A stretch of 7,380 nucleotides of DNA from Bacteroidota bacterium (lineage in GTDB: Bacteria; Bacteroidota; Ignavibacteria; UBA10030; UBA6906), in the NCBI GenBank assembly GCA_003541875.1, contig DPLS01000263.1, positions 1 through 7,380 on the forward strand, given 5' to 3'. Every line of letters begins with the position of its first letter. Within the stretch, counting starts at the first letter, position 1. The notes under the pieces were generated by a model. That model saw nothing but the letters and a program-made list of their open reading frames with translations, made no database searches and was not told where the DNA came from. Shown piece after piece: positions 1 through 7,317 of this stretch. The position numbers and the translations under genes are program-made.

Positions 1-1206
1 GCCGGCCTTGTGGGGTCGGATAATTGCGCAGACCTTGTAGATATTGCTGCGCTCAACCTTCACACACAGGACTTGAAGGCTTTCAAGAAGCAACTTGAAG
101 AGTGGAAAGCAAAGAACGCCGGTCGACCAGTTATCCTGGCGAAGTTTGGGACGGAAGTGAAGCACGGCAACCGGAATGGCTACAGCGATCCGCTTTCATA
201 TGAAGCACAGGCACGATTCTTCATGCAGCGATTCGACGTTGTCAAGAGTCTCAACTATGATGGGGCAATCATTTGGTCGTTCAATGACTGGAAAGGTGAT
301 CGTCCATCACTTACAGTAACGTCGGGCGACCCGTGGATGCACAGCATGGGTCTCGTTAGCTACGACCGGGAAAAGCGACTTGCCTATGAAGCAGTACGCT
401 CCCTCTTCCGTGGTGAGAAATTCGTGGCGCTTCCCATGGGCAACTTCGCAGCAGGCGCCCCGATCATTTTTGTGGTGAGCGGGCTTATCGTACTGATCGG
501 GACTGCGTATTTCTACAATGCAAATCGCCGGTTCAGAGAGGGCCTGAATCGTTCGTTCATGAACTTGTACAATTTCTTTGCTGACGTGAGGGATCAAAGG
601 ATAGTGTCCCTCATCCATACAACTCTGCTCGGAGGCATTATCGCGATTGCTACGGCGATTGTGGCCTCGAGCATTCTGTATCACTTCCGGCAGAGTTGGG
701 TGCTCGATAACTTGCTTTCCTACATCCTCGTCTCGGACGGATTGAAACAGTCGGTGGTCGGGCTCATACGCAATCCGCTCACATGCATTGTCTATTTCTC
801 CGGTTTCTTCTTCCTGCTCTTTCTGCTCATGTGTGTTGCTGTCATCGTGCTCTCGATGATTTCCAAAGCGAAGATACTCTTGTATCATGCTTATGTTATC
901 ACGGTGTGGTCGGCGACACCGATGTTGGTGTTGGTTCCAGTTGGCATGATTCTCTACCGGATCATGGATAGTCCGATCTATGTTGTCCCGTCACTTACCC
1001 TGATTGCTGTGCTGTGCGTTTGGGTACTTCTCAGATTGTTGAAAGGGATCTCCATTATTTTTGATGCATATTTATTGAAAGTATACGTGTTGGGGTTTCT
1101 ATCGTTGTTCTGCGTGATCTCATTGGGATATGTGTATCTTGACTATACACAGTCCGCATCAATGTACCTGTCTTACATGTATCACGTTATGGTGACTTCC
1201 CAGTAG
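1..1206 (+). CDS. Membrane-bound GH2-like (pseudo)glycosidase with C-terminal Yip1-like domain, 5' end missing
   Basis: The reading frame is open from base 1 to the TAG at 1204-1206, so the start lies upstream; the GTG at 10 is only the first possible start inside the window. The first ~135 codons resemble the end of a glycoside hydrolase family 2 TIM barrel: an LNLH strand (52-63), PVILAKFG (127-150) matching the PIIxxEYG strand that carries the nucleophile, WSFNDW (274-291) matching the WNFADF strand, then a GLVSYDREKRLAYEAVR tail like the family's G...R..K.A...R end. In E. coli beta-glucuronidase the strand carries nucleophile E504; here the aligned residue is Lys (codon 142-144). The next acidic residue is Glu at 154-156. 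A hydrophobic helix follows (about 454-516), then five more (about 616-681, 778-858, 874-960, 973-1041, 1072-1143), arranged like a Yip1-type domain. I infer an inner-membrane protein with the barrel on one face. The substrate is unknown and hydrolytic activity is doubtful. The Yip1 assignment is tentative; the GH2-like part is fairly secure. Confidence 0.72.
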   Translation, partial: AGLVGSDNCADLVDIAALNLHTQDLKAFKKQLEEWKAKNAGRPVILAKFGTEVKHGNRNGYSDPLSYEAQARFFMQRFDVVKSLNYDGAIIWSFNDWKGDRPSLTVTSGDPWMHSMGLVSYDREKRLAYEAVRSLFRGEKFVALPMGNFAAGAPIIFVVSGLIVLIGTAYFYNANRRFREGLNRSFMNLYNFFADVRDQRIVSLIHTTLLGGIIAIATAIVASSILYHFRQSWVLDNLLSYILVSDGLKQSVVGLIRNPLTCIVYFSGFFFLLFLLMCVAVIVLSMISKAKILLYHAYVITVWSATPMLVLVPVGMILYRIMDSPIYVVPSLTLIAVLCVWVLLRLLKGISIIFDAYLLKVYVLGFLSLFCVISLGYVYLDYTQSASMYLSYMYHVMVTSQ

Positions 1207-1239
1207 GTTCTGCCAATCATGTGAAGAGATAAACTGATC

Positions 1240-1243
1240 GAGG
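1240..1243 (+). promoter_or_regulatory. Ribosome binding site of smc
   Basis: GAGG lies four bases before the ATG at 1248. The spacing is a little short but usable. It supports this start, as does the protein beginning MYLSKLEIIGFKSF, which is where bacterial SMC proteins normally begin. The 41-nt gap after the upstream gene shows no hairpin followed by a T-run, so read-through transcription from the first gene is possible. Confidence 0.5.
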
Positions 1244-1247
1244 TCTC

Positions 1248-4200
1248 ATGTATTTATCAAAACTGGAAATCATCGGCTTCAAATCTTTCGCTCAGAAAGT
1301 GAACCTCACTTTCGACAGCGGGATCTCTTCCATTGTCGGACCAAATGGGTGTGGGAAGACAAACATTGTCGATGCCATTCGTTGGGTCTTGGGAGAGCAA
1401 CGATACAGTGCTCTGCGCAGTGAGAAGATGGAAGACGTGATCTTCAACGGCACAAAGACCCGAAAGCCGCTGGGGATGGCCGAGGCATCGCTTGTTATCG
1501 AGAACACAAGAGGCATCCTCCCTTCCGAATACACCCAGGTCACCATTGGCCGGAGGGTCTATCGTTCCGGCGAGAGCGAGTACCTCCTCAACAAAGTGCC
1601 GTGCAGGTTGAAAGACATCCTCGATCTGTTTATGGACACGGGGATGGGTGCTGATGCGTATTCGGTGATTGAATTAAAGATGGTAGAGACTATCCTGAGT
1701 GACAAGACCGAAGACCGTCGCAGGTTGTTTGAGGAGGCCGCTGGTGTCACGAAGTACAAGCATCGTCGCAAAGCGGCCTATCGTAAGCTGGAGAGTGTGC
1801 AGGCAGACTTGATGCGTGTGAACGACATCGTTGCCGAAGTGCAAAAGGCTGTCAGCTCCCTCGAACGCCAGGCCAAGAAAGCCGGGCAATACCATGACGT
1901 GCACATGAAACTCAAGGCGCTTGAGATTGACTTGATGGAGCGCGAGTACTCGCACTTATTCTCACGGATCGCGCCGCTCGAAGAGCGCTTTCACGCAGTC
2001 TCGGCAGATAAGAACAGAATTGATGTCGATCTCTCCCAGGAGGAGGTACAGCTCGATCAGCTCCGCGGCAGGATGAATGATATCGAGAGACGCCTGGCTG
2101 AGGCGCAGCGCGATGTTTCAACACACATGGAGAAGGTCAACAAGATTGAGCAACGGGACCTTGTGGCAGCCGAACGCATCAAGGCGCAGGGAAACAACAT
2201 CGAGCGATTCGAGCAGGAAAAGCTGGAGTTGCACGAGGAACTCACCCAGTTGAAGGCTGCTGAGATCACACTCAACAATCGAATCGGAGAGTTTGAAGAA
2301 CAAGAACGGGACCTTTCGGCTGAGTTTAGTAGTAAACAGTCCGCGTTGTACGAAGCGAAGGCCCATCTCGATGCAAAGAAGTCCGAAGCCCAGGGGATTA
2401 GCGACAAGACCATAGAGCTTGTTCACCGGATTGCAGAGTTGCAATCAGGACAGGATCGAAGGAAGGGTCGAGTCGAAAACCTGCACGGTCGGCGGTCGCA
2501 TGCAGAAGAAGAGAGTTCGGCATACGAGCAAGAGATTCGACGGCTTGATGTTGAAACGGAGGAACTTGCGTCACAAGACAAACAGCTTCGCCGACAGTTT
2601 ACTGAAGCCGAGGTGAGATTCTATGATGCTGAGACCAAGAAGAAGGGACTGAGAGATCAGCTTGATGCTCTGCAGGTGAGCGAAGTCGAGCTCCGTGGGG
2701 AGGTCGAGCGAAGGTCCGCCAAGATTGATTTCCTCAAAGCAGTGATCGAGAGTCGGGAAGGACTTTCCGAAGGAGTTCGATTCCTTGCGTCCACCGAGCG
2801 ATGGGCCCCGAAGCGCAGGCACACGGTCGCTGACGCAATCAATGCGGATGAGAAGTATCGCGCCGCTATTGAGTCGGCTCTGGGCGAGTATTCAGGCCTG
2901 ATTGTTGTTGATACGGCTGAAGATGCTGAGCGTGGTATTGCACTGCTCCGAGCAGACCAACGGGGCAAGTCGACATTCGTCTGCCTGGATCGTCTGCCAG
3001 AAATCGAATCACGGCAGATGCGACCTGATTTGCCGGGAGTCGTCGGGTGGGCTGTGGATCTGGCCAGGTTTGACGCCCCTTGCAAGCCATTGTTTCAGTT
3101 CATATTGGATCGCGTCCTCATTGTAGAAACTCGTGAGGTTGCCGCCAAGGTTGCCCAACAGATGGCGGGCGTCCGGTGTGTTACACTTGAAGGTGAAGTC
3201 GCCACAGGTGTCGGCATCACTAAAGGAGGTAGCCGTCGACAGGATGAAGGTGGTGCAATCGGCAAGCAGGCGCAGATGGAACAACTTGCGTCGGAGATTG
3301 CTCTTCTCCAGAACGACCTCGAAGGTGTCAAGAGACTGAAAGAGGAAATCCAGAAGCAACATGACTCCGTTGATCTCAAGCTGTTTACCGATGCCGTCAA
3401 GAGCATCGAGAAGGAAATGAACGGAGTTGAAATGCGGATGGCGCAACTCCAGTTTGAGAAGAAACGGGCCGGTGATGTTATCGCCAGGAACAGAGGAGAA
3501 ATCGAGACCCTTGCCGCTGAAGTTGCTGCACTGTCGGCAGAGGTGACCAACGGCGAGCCTCCACTGGAAATGCTGCGACAGGAGAAGACGGATGTGGAAC
3601 GCAAGGGAGGCGCAGCCGCAAATGAGATCGAAGCTCTCGAGCGTGACTATGCTGATCGTTCCCGCGTTGTCAACGACCTTGAAATTGCAATTGTAAAACT
3701 CAAAGGTCAGCTTCAAAATGCGCGGAACGAGCTTGAGCGTGCCGGCTCCACGATAGCCGATATTCTAGACACATTGGCGCGCCGAGAGAGCGATGTGAGG
3801 CAAGCACAGATGGATATCACTCTGGCCCAGGGTGTCCTGAAAGAAAACGCTTCCACGCTTGAAGCATTGAACGACGAATTAAGAGTACTCGACGGCAGCA
3901 GGTTGGCTGTTGAAGAAGAGTCAAACCACGCACGGGAAGAGATCCATCGGATCGAGCTCAAGATCAAGGATGAACGCAGGCATCATGACGATTCGATGAA
4001 GGCGACACATGAACTCGAGCTGAAAATACTGGACTTGAAGGCCAAGGCCGAGCATATCAAAGCCCGGGCGTTGGAGGAGTTCGAAGTGGCAATTGAACTC
4101 AAAACCTATCCTGACGAAGAGTTTATTGACTTCGCGGCGTTGCGTGATGAGATCCAACGATTCAGAGACAAGGTCAAGTCACTTGGTAACATCAACTTTG

Positions 4201-4814
4201 CGGCGTTTGAAGAATACAACTCGGAGAAGCAACGATTGGAGTTCCTGACCGGGCAGCGAGCTGATTTGATCGAAGCCGAGAAGACGCTCCTTGCAACCAT
4301 TGAGGAAATCAATACGACTGCTCAGAACAAGTTCATGCAGACGTTTGACCTGATCCGGAAGAACTTCAGTGACATTTTCAAGAGTCTTTTTGACCCGGGT
4401 GATGAGGCGGATCTTCGGTTGGAAGAGGGCGCCGATCCGCTCGAGGCCAATATCGATATCATCGCGAAGCCCCGTGGCAAGCGGCCAACCTCCATCAGTC
4501 TCCTCTCGGGAGGAGAGAAGACGTTGACCGCAACCGCGCTGCTCTTCGCTATCTATCTTGTGAAGCCAAGCCCCTTCTGCATTCTCGACGAAGTTGACGC
4601 GCCGCTTGACGATGCGAATATCGATCGCTTCACACGCCTGCTCAAGAAGTTCTCCAACAACACACAGTTCATCGTTGTCACGCACAACAAGCGCACGATG
4701 GAGGCAGCAAATGCGCTTTACGGTGTAACGATGGAAGAAGAAGGGGTCTCAAAGTTAGTGACAGTAAGGTTCAACCAGGCGGCTGTTCGCTCAGCGGAAT
4801 TGGTTTCAGGATAA
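1248..4814 (+). CDS. smc: Chromosome segregation protein SMC
   Basis: A full-length 1188-residue SMC ATPase, the usual family size. It dimerises through its hinge and, with ScpA/ScpB, compacts and separates daughter chromosomes. Visible parts in order: N-terminal ATPase half with Walker A GPNGCGKT (31-38) and the R-loop arginine R57 in ALRSEKMEDVIFNG; coiled-coil arm from about 165 to 500; hinge from about 505 to 662, with the glycine-rich ending GITKGGS (656-662); return coiled coil to about 1030; C-terminal ATPase half with signature LSGGEK (1086-1091), Walker B CILDE (D1114, E1115), D-loop APLDDAN (1118-1124) and switch histidine H1146 in VVTHNKRT. All hydrolysis motifs look intact except the Q-loop: where B. 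subtilis SMC has ISQGKVEEIL, this has IELKMVETIL (141-150), so Leu143 replaces the glutamine. I believe this is a Bacteroidota/Chlorobiota-type trait rather than damage. No scpA or scpB is present here. The next gene begins on the last base of the stop codon. Confidence 0.98.
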   Translation: MYLSKLEIIGFKSFAQKVNLTFDSGISSIVGPNGCGKTNIVDAIRWVLGEQRYSALRSEKMEDVIFNGTKTRKPLGMAEASLVIENTRGILPSEYTQVTIGRRVYRSGESEYLLNKVPCRLKDILDLFMDTGMGADAYSVIELKMVETILSDKTEDRRRLFEEAAGVTKYKHRRKAAYRKLESVQADLMRVNDIVAEVQKAVSSLERQAKKAGQYHDVHMKLKALEIDLMEREYSHLFSRIAPLEERFHAVSADKNRIDVDLSQEEVQLDQLRGRMNDIERRLAEAQRDVSTHMEKVNKIEQRDLVAAERIKAQGNNIERFEQEKLELHEELTQLKAAEITLNNRIGEFEEQERDLSAEFSSKQSALYEAKAHLDAKKSEAQGISDKTIELVHRIAELQSGQDRRKGRVENLHGRRSHAEEESSAYEQEIRRLDVETEELASQDKQLRRQFTEAEVRFYDAETKKKGLRDQLDALQVSEVELRGEVERRSAKIDFLKAVIESREGLSEGVRFLASTERWAPKRRHTVADAINADEKYRAAIESALGEYSGLIVVDTAEDAERGIALLRADQRGKSTFVCLDRLPEIESRQMRPDLPGVVGWAVDLARFDAPCKPLFQFILDRVLIVETREVAAKVAQQMAGVRCVTLEGEVATGVGITKGGSRRQDEGGAIGKQAQMEQLASEIALLQNDLEGVKRLKEEIQKQHDSVDLKLFTDAVKSIEKEMNGVEMRMAQLQFEKKRAGDVIARNRGEIETLAAEVAALSAEVTNGEPPLEMLRQEKTDVERKGGAAANEIEALERDYADRSRVVNDLEIAIVKLKGQLQNARNELERAGSTIADILDTLARRESDVRQAQMDITLAQGVLKENASTLEALNDELRVLDGSRLAVEEESNHAREEIHRIELKIKDERRHHDDSMKATHELELKILDLKAKAEHIKARALEEFEVAIELKTYPDEEFIDFAALRDEIQRFRDKVKSLGNINFAAFEEYNSEKQRLEFLTGQRADLIEAEKTLLATIEEINTTAQNKFMQTFDLIRKNFSDIFKSLFDPGDEADLRLEEGADPLEANIDIIAKPRGKRPTSISLLSGGEKTLTATALLFAIYLVKPSPFCILDEVDAPLDDANIDRFTRLLKKFSNNTQFIVVTHNKRTMEAANALYGVTMEEEGVSKLVTVRFNQAAVRSAELVSG

Positions 4815-4816
4815 TG
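4812..4816 (+). other. TAATG stop/start junction between smc and the phosphatase gene
   Basis: The smc stop TAA (4812-4814) shares its last A with the ATG at 4814. No good Shine-Dalgarno sequence is properly spaced: CAGG ends at 4810, only 3 nt away, and GCGGA at 4794-4798 is 15 nt away. The phosphatase is therefore probably translated at least partly by ribosomes terminating on smc, which would tie its output to that of SMC. The overlap is seen directly; the coupling is inferred. Confidence 0.7.
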
Positions 4817-5545
4817 GCGCTGAAGATATTTGTTGATTTCGATGGCACCATTACGAAGCGGGATGTGGGAAACGCGTTCTTTCGGAAGTATGTCGGCCAG
4901 GCAGCATACGACGAGATGCTGCGCGAGTACAAGGATGAGCGGATCTCGGCGCAGGAATGCTTTCGCAAAGGGATCGTCGCAATCGCGACATTGAACAGAG
5001 ATGAGGCAGTGACCTTCGTTAGGAGTCAGGAGATCGATCCCTCATTTAAGGAATTCCTCGATTATTGTCGGAAGAAGGACCTGGAATTTCACATTGTCAG
5101 TGACGGCCTTGACTTCTACATCGACGAAATTCTCGCAGCAAATGGAATTGCAGGTGTTTCCATCTTTGCCAACAACTTGCGGCTCATTCCGGTCGATGGG
5201 CGCGCTGAGTGCGATCTCCAGATCGATTTCCCGTATGCTGATGCTGAGTGCCGGCGATGTGCAAGCTGCAAACGGAATATCATGCTGACCCATTCGGGCG
5301 ATGAGGATCTCATCGCGTACGTTGGTGAGGGCTACTCAGATCAATGTCCGGTTCAGTATGCTGACATCGTATTTGCGAAGGATGCGCTCCAGACGTACTG
5401 CCAGCGTGAGAACATTTCATACTACCTCTACGACTCGTTTCGTGATGTCGTCGAACGATTGGATGTGTTGCTTGCGAAGAAACGGCTGCGCAAACGACTG
5501 GCTGCCGAAATGAAGCGGAAAGAGATTTTCATGCGGGAGCCGTAA
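4814..5545 (+). CDS. MtnX-like HAD-IB family phosphatase
   Basis: A 243-residue cytoplasmic enzyme of the haloacid dehalogenase superfamily, subclass IB, which dephosphorylates a small molecule through an aspartyl-phosphate intermediate. Motif I is VDFDGT (7-12), with nucleophile D8 and general acid/base D10. A helical cap follows (about 15-80). Motif II is IVSDG (94-98), with S96. Motif IV is VGEGYSD (170-176), where Glu172 stands in for the commoner Asp. A cysteine cluster, CRRCASCK (146-153), precedes motif IV; its last residue, K153, is a candidate for the motif III lysine. The arrangement and the ending resemble MtnX, the methionine-salvage phosphatase acting on 2-hydroxy-3-keto-5-methylthiopentenyl-1-phosphate. 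No other mtn gene lies nearby, and this subgroup is often named by similarity alone, so the substrate is open; a phosphoserine-phosphatase-like role is an alternative. The C-terminus (221-240) is a lysine/arginine-rich helix. Start: the first ATG, overlapping the smc stop, with motif I at the usual distance. Confidence 0.85.
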   Translation: MALKIFVDFDGTITKRDVGNAFFRKYVGQAAYDEMLREYKDERISAQECFRKGIVAIATLNRDEAVTFVRSQEIDPSFKEFLDYCRKKDLEFHIVSDGLDFYIDEILAANGIAGVSIFANNLRLIPVDGRAECDLQIDFPYADAECRRCASCKRNIMLTHSGDEDLIAYVGEGYSDQCPVQYADIVFAKDALQTYCQRENISYYLYDSFRDVVERLDVLLAKKRLRKRLAAEMKRKEIFMREP

Positions 5546-5573
5546 CCGAGTAGAAACACCCACATCGGTACCC

Positions 5574-6179
5574 ATGGTGGCAGAGCAATCCGATATACGA
5601 AGGCTGATATTTAAATACCGCAGCTACACCCCCATTCCGTTCCTTATCATCATGGTATGGTTTGCTCAACCGACGGTTGTGAGTATGGTGGTCGGTGCAG
5701 CCATCATCGTTGTGGGCGAACTACTTCGTTTCTGGGGAGTCTCCATCGCAGGGAGCGAAACGCGGACAACAGGCAAGGTCGGTGGCACGTATCTCATCAC
5801 TAATGGTCCCTTCGCCTATGTGCGGAACCCTTTGTATGTCGGCAATATGTTGATGTATGCGGGCGTTGGGGTAATGTCGATGGCGCTGTTCCCTTGGCTG
5901 TTGCTTGTCGCGTTGCTGTGGTTCTATGGTCAATACTATTTGATCGTGACGCAGGAGGAAGAATATCTCGCAGAACGTTTCGGAGAGGTATATCAGGATT
6001 ACAGAAGGGGTGTCGGTCGGTTCATTCCAAAGCTCAAGCCGTATGTTTCCCCGAGTCCGCCACCGAAACTTGTGAGTACGAGCGAGGGATTGGCTTCAGA
6101 GCGTCGTACGCTGCAGGCGGTTGCCCTGGTGATTCTTCTGATTGTTGCCAAGTACGCATATCTCCATTGGCAGGCATAG
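5574..6179 (+). CDS. Membrane methyltransferase, ICMT/phospholipid N-methyltransferase type
   Basis: A 201-residue integral membrane protein of the isoprenylcysteine carboxyl methyltransferase / phosphatidylethanolamine N-methyltransferase type, which uses S-adenosylmethionine at the membrane. The signature is the conserved C-terminal core: ITNGPFAYVRNPLYVGN (75-91), then two hydrophobic helices (about 92-125), the acidic pair in TQEEEYL (126-132), FGEVYQDY (136-143) and RFIP (149-152). In such enzymes the RxPxY and EE elements line the cofactor pocket. Two helices (about 20-33 and 35-57) precede the core, and one more (about 179-197) follows a proline-rich linker. The C-terminal helix is beyond the usual core. 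The acceptor (lipid, isoprenoid or protein) cannot be told from sequence; bacteria lack prenylated CaaX proteins, so the name gives family only. No clear Shine-Dalgarno sequence precedes ATG 5574, and GTG 5577 is an equally possible start. Its stop lies 4 nt before lpxB. Confidence 0.83.
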   Translation: MVAEQSDIRRLIFKYRSYTPIPFLIIMVWFAQPTVVSMVVGAAIIVVGELLRFWGVSIAGSETRTTGKVGGTYLITNGPFAYVRNPLYVGNMLMYAGVGVMSMALFPWLLLVALLWFYGQYYLIVTQEEEYLAERFGEVYQDYRRGVGRFIPKLKPYVSPSPPPKLVSTSEGLASERRTLQAVALVILLIVAKYAYLHWQA

Positions 6180-6183
6180 CATC

Positions 6184-7317
6184 ATGCTCGAACGGGTGAT
6201 GATGATTGCCGGAGAAGCGTCAGGTGATTTACACGGGGCGCGAGTGATCAGGGAGTTGAAAAGGCTGCGTCCCTCTGTCGAAGTCTACGGAATCGGAGGC
6301 GACCACATGCGCCAGGAGGGGATGGAGTTGTTGTACCATGCGTCTTCCCTGTCCTTCATGGGCTTTGTAGAAGTCGTCAAGCACCTTTCTCTGATTCGTG
6401 AAGTGGAGAGCAGACTCGAGATTGTTCTTGTCGAACGTCCGCCTGATGTGCTTGTGTTGATCGATTACCCGGGTTTCAATCTGCGCTTTGCCAGGAAGGC
6501 GCGGCGCCACGACATCCGCGTTCTCTACTACATTAGCCCTCAAGTATGGGCATGGCACAAGGGTCGGGTGAAGAAGATGAGATCGTTAGTAGACCGGATG
6601 AAAGTAGTGTTCCCGTTTGAAGCGGAGCTGTACAAGAAGGAAGGGATCAATGTCGAATTTGTCGGACATCCGCTTGCCGAGTCGCTACGATCCACGATGA
6701 CGAGAGAAGAATTTTGTGAAAGCGTTGGTTTGGCCGTCGGGAAGAGAATCCTCGGTCTCTTTCCGGGTAGTCGCAAGCAGGAAATTGAGAAGATATTCCC
6801 GACGATGATCGGAGCGAGTATTGAGTTGCAGAAGAAGCATGATGTCCAGGTTGCTGTCGGCGTGGCCCCGCACCTTGGTGCAGAAGAGTTGCAGCGATTT
6901 GTTCCCGCCGGATCTCCGGTTGTGCTTGTTGAGAATAGGACACACGAATTGATGCGGCACGCAGATGCGGCAATCGTAACATCCGGCACGGCTACACTGG
7001 AGACAGGTTGGTTTTGTACTCCGCTTGTGGTTGTGTATAAGACGTCACCTGTCTCTTTCTTCATTGGAAGAATGCTCGTGGATATCTCGAACATCGGGCT
7101 GGTGAACATTGTTGCCGGCAAAACCGTGGCGCCAGAGTTTTTGCAGGGTGAAATGACCGTGAAGAACCTCGTTGGCGCAGTGGGTCGCATTCTCATCGAC
7201 GACGCGTATCGACATACCATGAAGGTCGAGTTGGCGCAGATCAGACAAAAACTCGGACAGGCTGGTGCGTCGGCTCGTGTGGCGCAAGGGATTGTTGAGC
7301 TTGGAGAGGCAGCATGA
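6184..7317 (+). CDS. lpxB: Lipid-A-disaccharide synthase LpxB
   Basis: A 377-residue GT19 glycosyltransferase, the normal family length. It joins UDP-2,3-diacylglucosamine and 2,3-diacylglucosamine-1-phosphate (lipid X) to form the beta-1',6-linked lipid A disaccharide on the cytoplasmic face of the inner membrane. Motifs seen: IAGEASGDLHGA (8-19), YGIGGDHM (35-42), a hydrophobic SLSFMGFVEVV patch (55-65) probably for membrane contact, LIDYPGFN (92-99) with D94 matching the essential aspartate of the family, YYISPQVWAW (115-124), FPFE (143-146), GHPL (161-164), LFPGSRKQEI (192-201), and the sugar-nucleotide site TSGTATLE (266-273). Start: ATG 6184 puts IAGEASGD at the usual distance from the N-terminus and leaves 4 nt after the previous gene. 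A TTG at 6142 is in frame, but it would overlap that gene by 38 nt and add 14 residues unlike LpxB. A weak CAGG (6171-6174) lies 9 nt upstream. No other lpx gene is in view. Confidence 0.97.
   Translation: MLERVMMIAGEASGDLHGARVIRELKRLRPSVEVYGIGGDHMRQEGMELLYHASSLSFMGFVEVVKHLSLIREVESRLEIVLVERPPDVLVLIDYPGFNLRFARKARRHDIRVLYYISPQVWAWHKGRVKKMRSLVDRMKVVFPFEAELYKKEGINVEFVGHPLAESLRSTMTREEFCESVGLAVGKRILGLFPGSRKQEIEKIFPTMIGASIELQKKHDVQVAVGVAPHLGAEELQRFVPAGSPVVLVENRTHELMRHADAAIVTSGTATLETGWFCTPLVVVYKTSPVSFFIGRMLVDISNIGLVNIVAGKTVAPEFLQGEMTVKNLVGAVGRILIDDAYRHTMKVELAQIRQKLGQAGASARVAQGIVELGEAA
7303..7309 (+). promoter_or_regulatory. Ribosome binding site of the last gene, inside lpxB
   Basis: GGAGAGG lies 4 nt before the ATG at 7314 and within the last codons of lpxB. 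It is the best Shine-Dalgarno match in the window. It supports the reality of the small open frame running off the right edge, which overlaps the lpxB stop as ATGA. Confidence 0.65.

Noticed and set aside
307..888. 193-codon open frame on the minus strand opposite the first gene
   Set aside because: Its product is a low-complexity mix rich in charged residues and His with no recognisable domain. It lies wholly opposite a frame with clear GH2-like and membrane features.
1050..1090. AT-rich patch near the end of the first gene as a possible smc promoter
   Set aside because: It encodes hydrophobic and loop residues of the membrane domain. No well-spaced -35/-10 or Bacteroidota-type -33/-7 pair could be identified with confidence.
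1592..1697. Possible damage in the smc N-terminal head because the QG motif is missing
   Set aside because: The surrounding blocks (DTGMG, FEEAAGVTKYK) are intact and in frame, so this is a substitution, probably clade-specific, and not a frameshift or pseudogene.
3009..3716. 235-codon minus-strand open frame inside smc
   Set aside because: It is antisense to the hinge and coiled-coil coding region. Long antisense frames are a common by-product of coiled-coil codon use, and its translation shows no family features.
5545..5569. Short inverted repeat (ACCGA ... TCGGT) between the phosphatase and methyltransferase genes
   Set aside because: A 5-bp stem with a 15-nt loop and no T-run is too weak for a terminator and is expected by chance.
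6142..6183. Upstream in-frame TTG start for lpxB
   Set aside because: It would add 14 residues unlike known LpxB N-termini and overlap the methyltransferase gene by 38 nt. ATG 6184 gives the normal LpxB beginning.
6540..7220. 226-codon minus-strand open frame inside lpxB
   Set aside because: It is opposite well-conserved LpxB motifs; the translation is Ser/Thr/Cys-rich without domain features, so it is a shadow frame.
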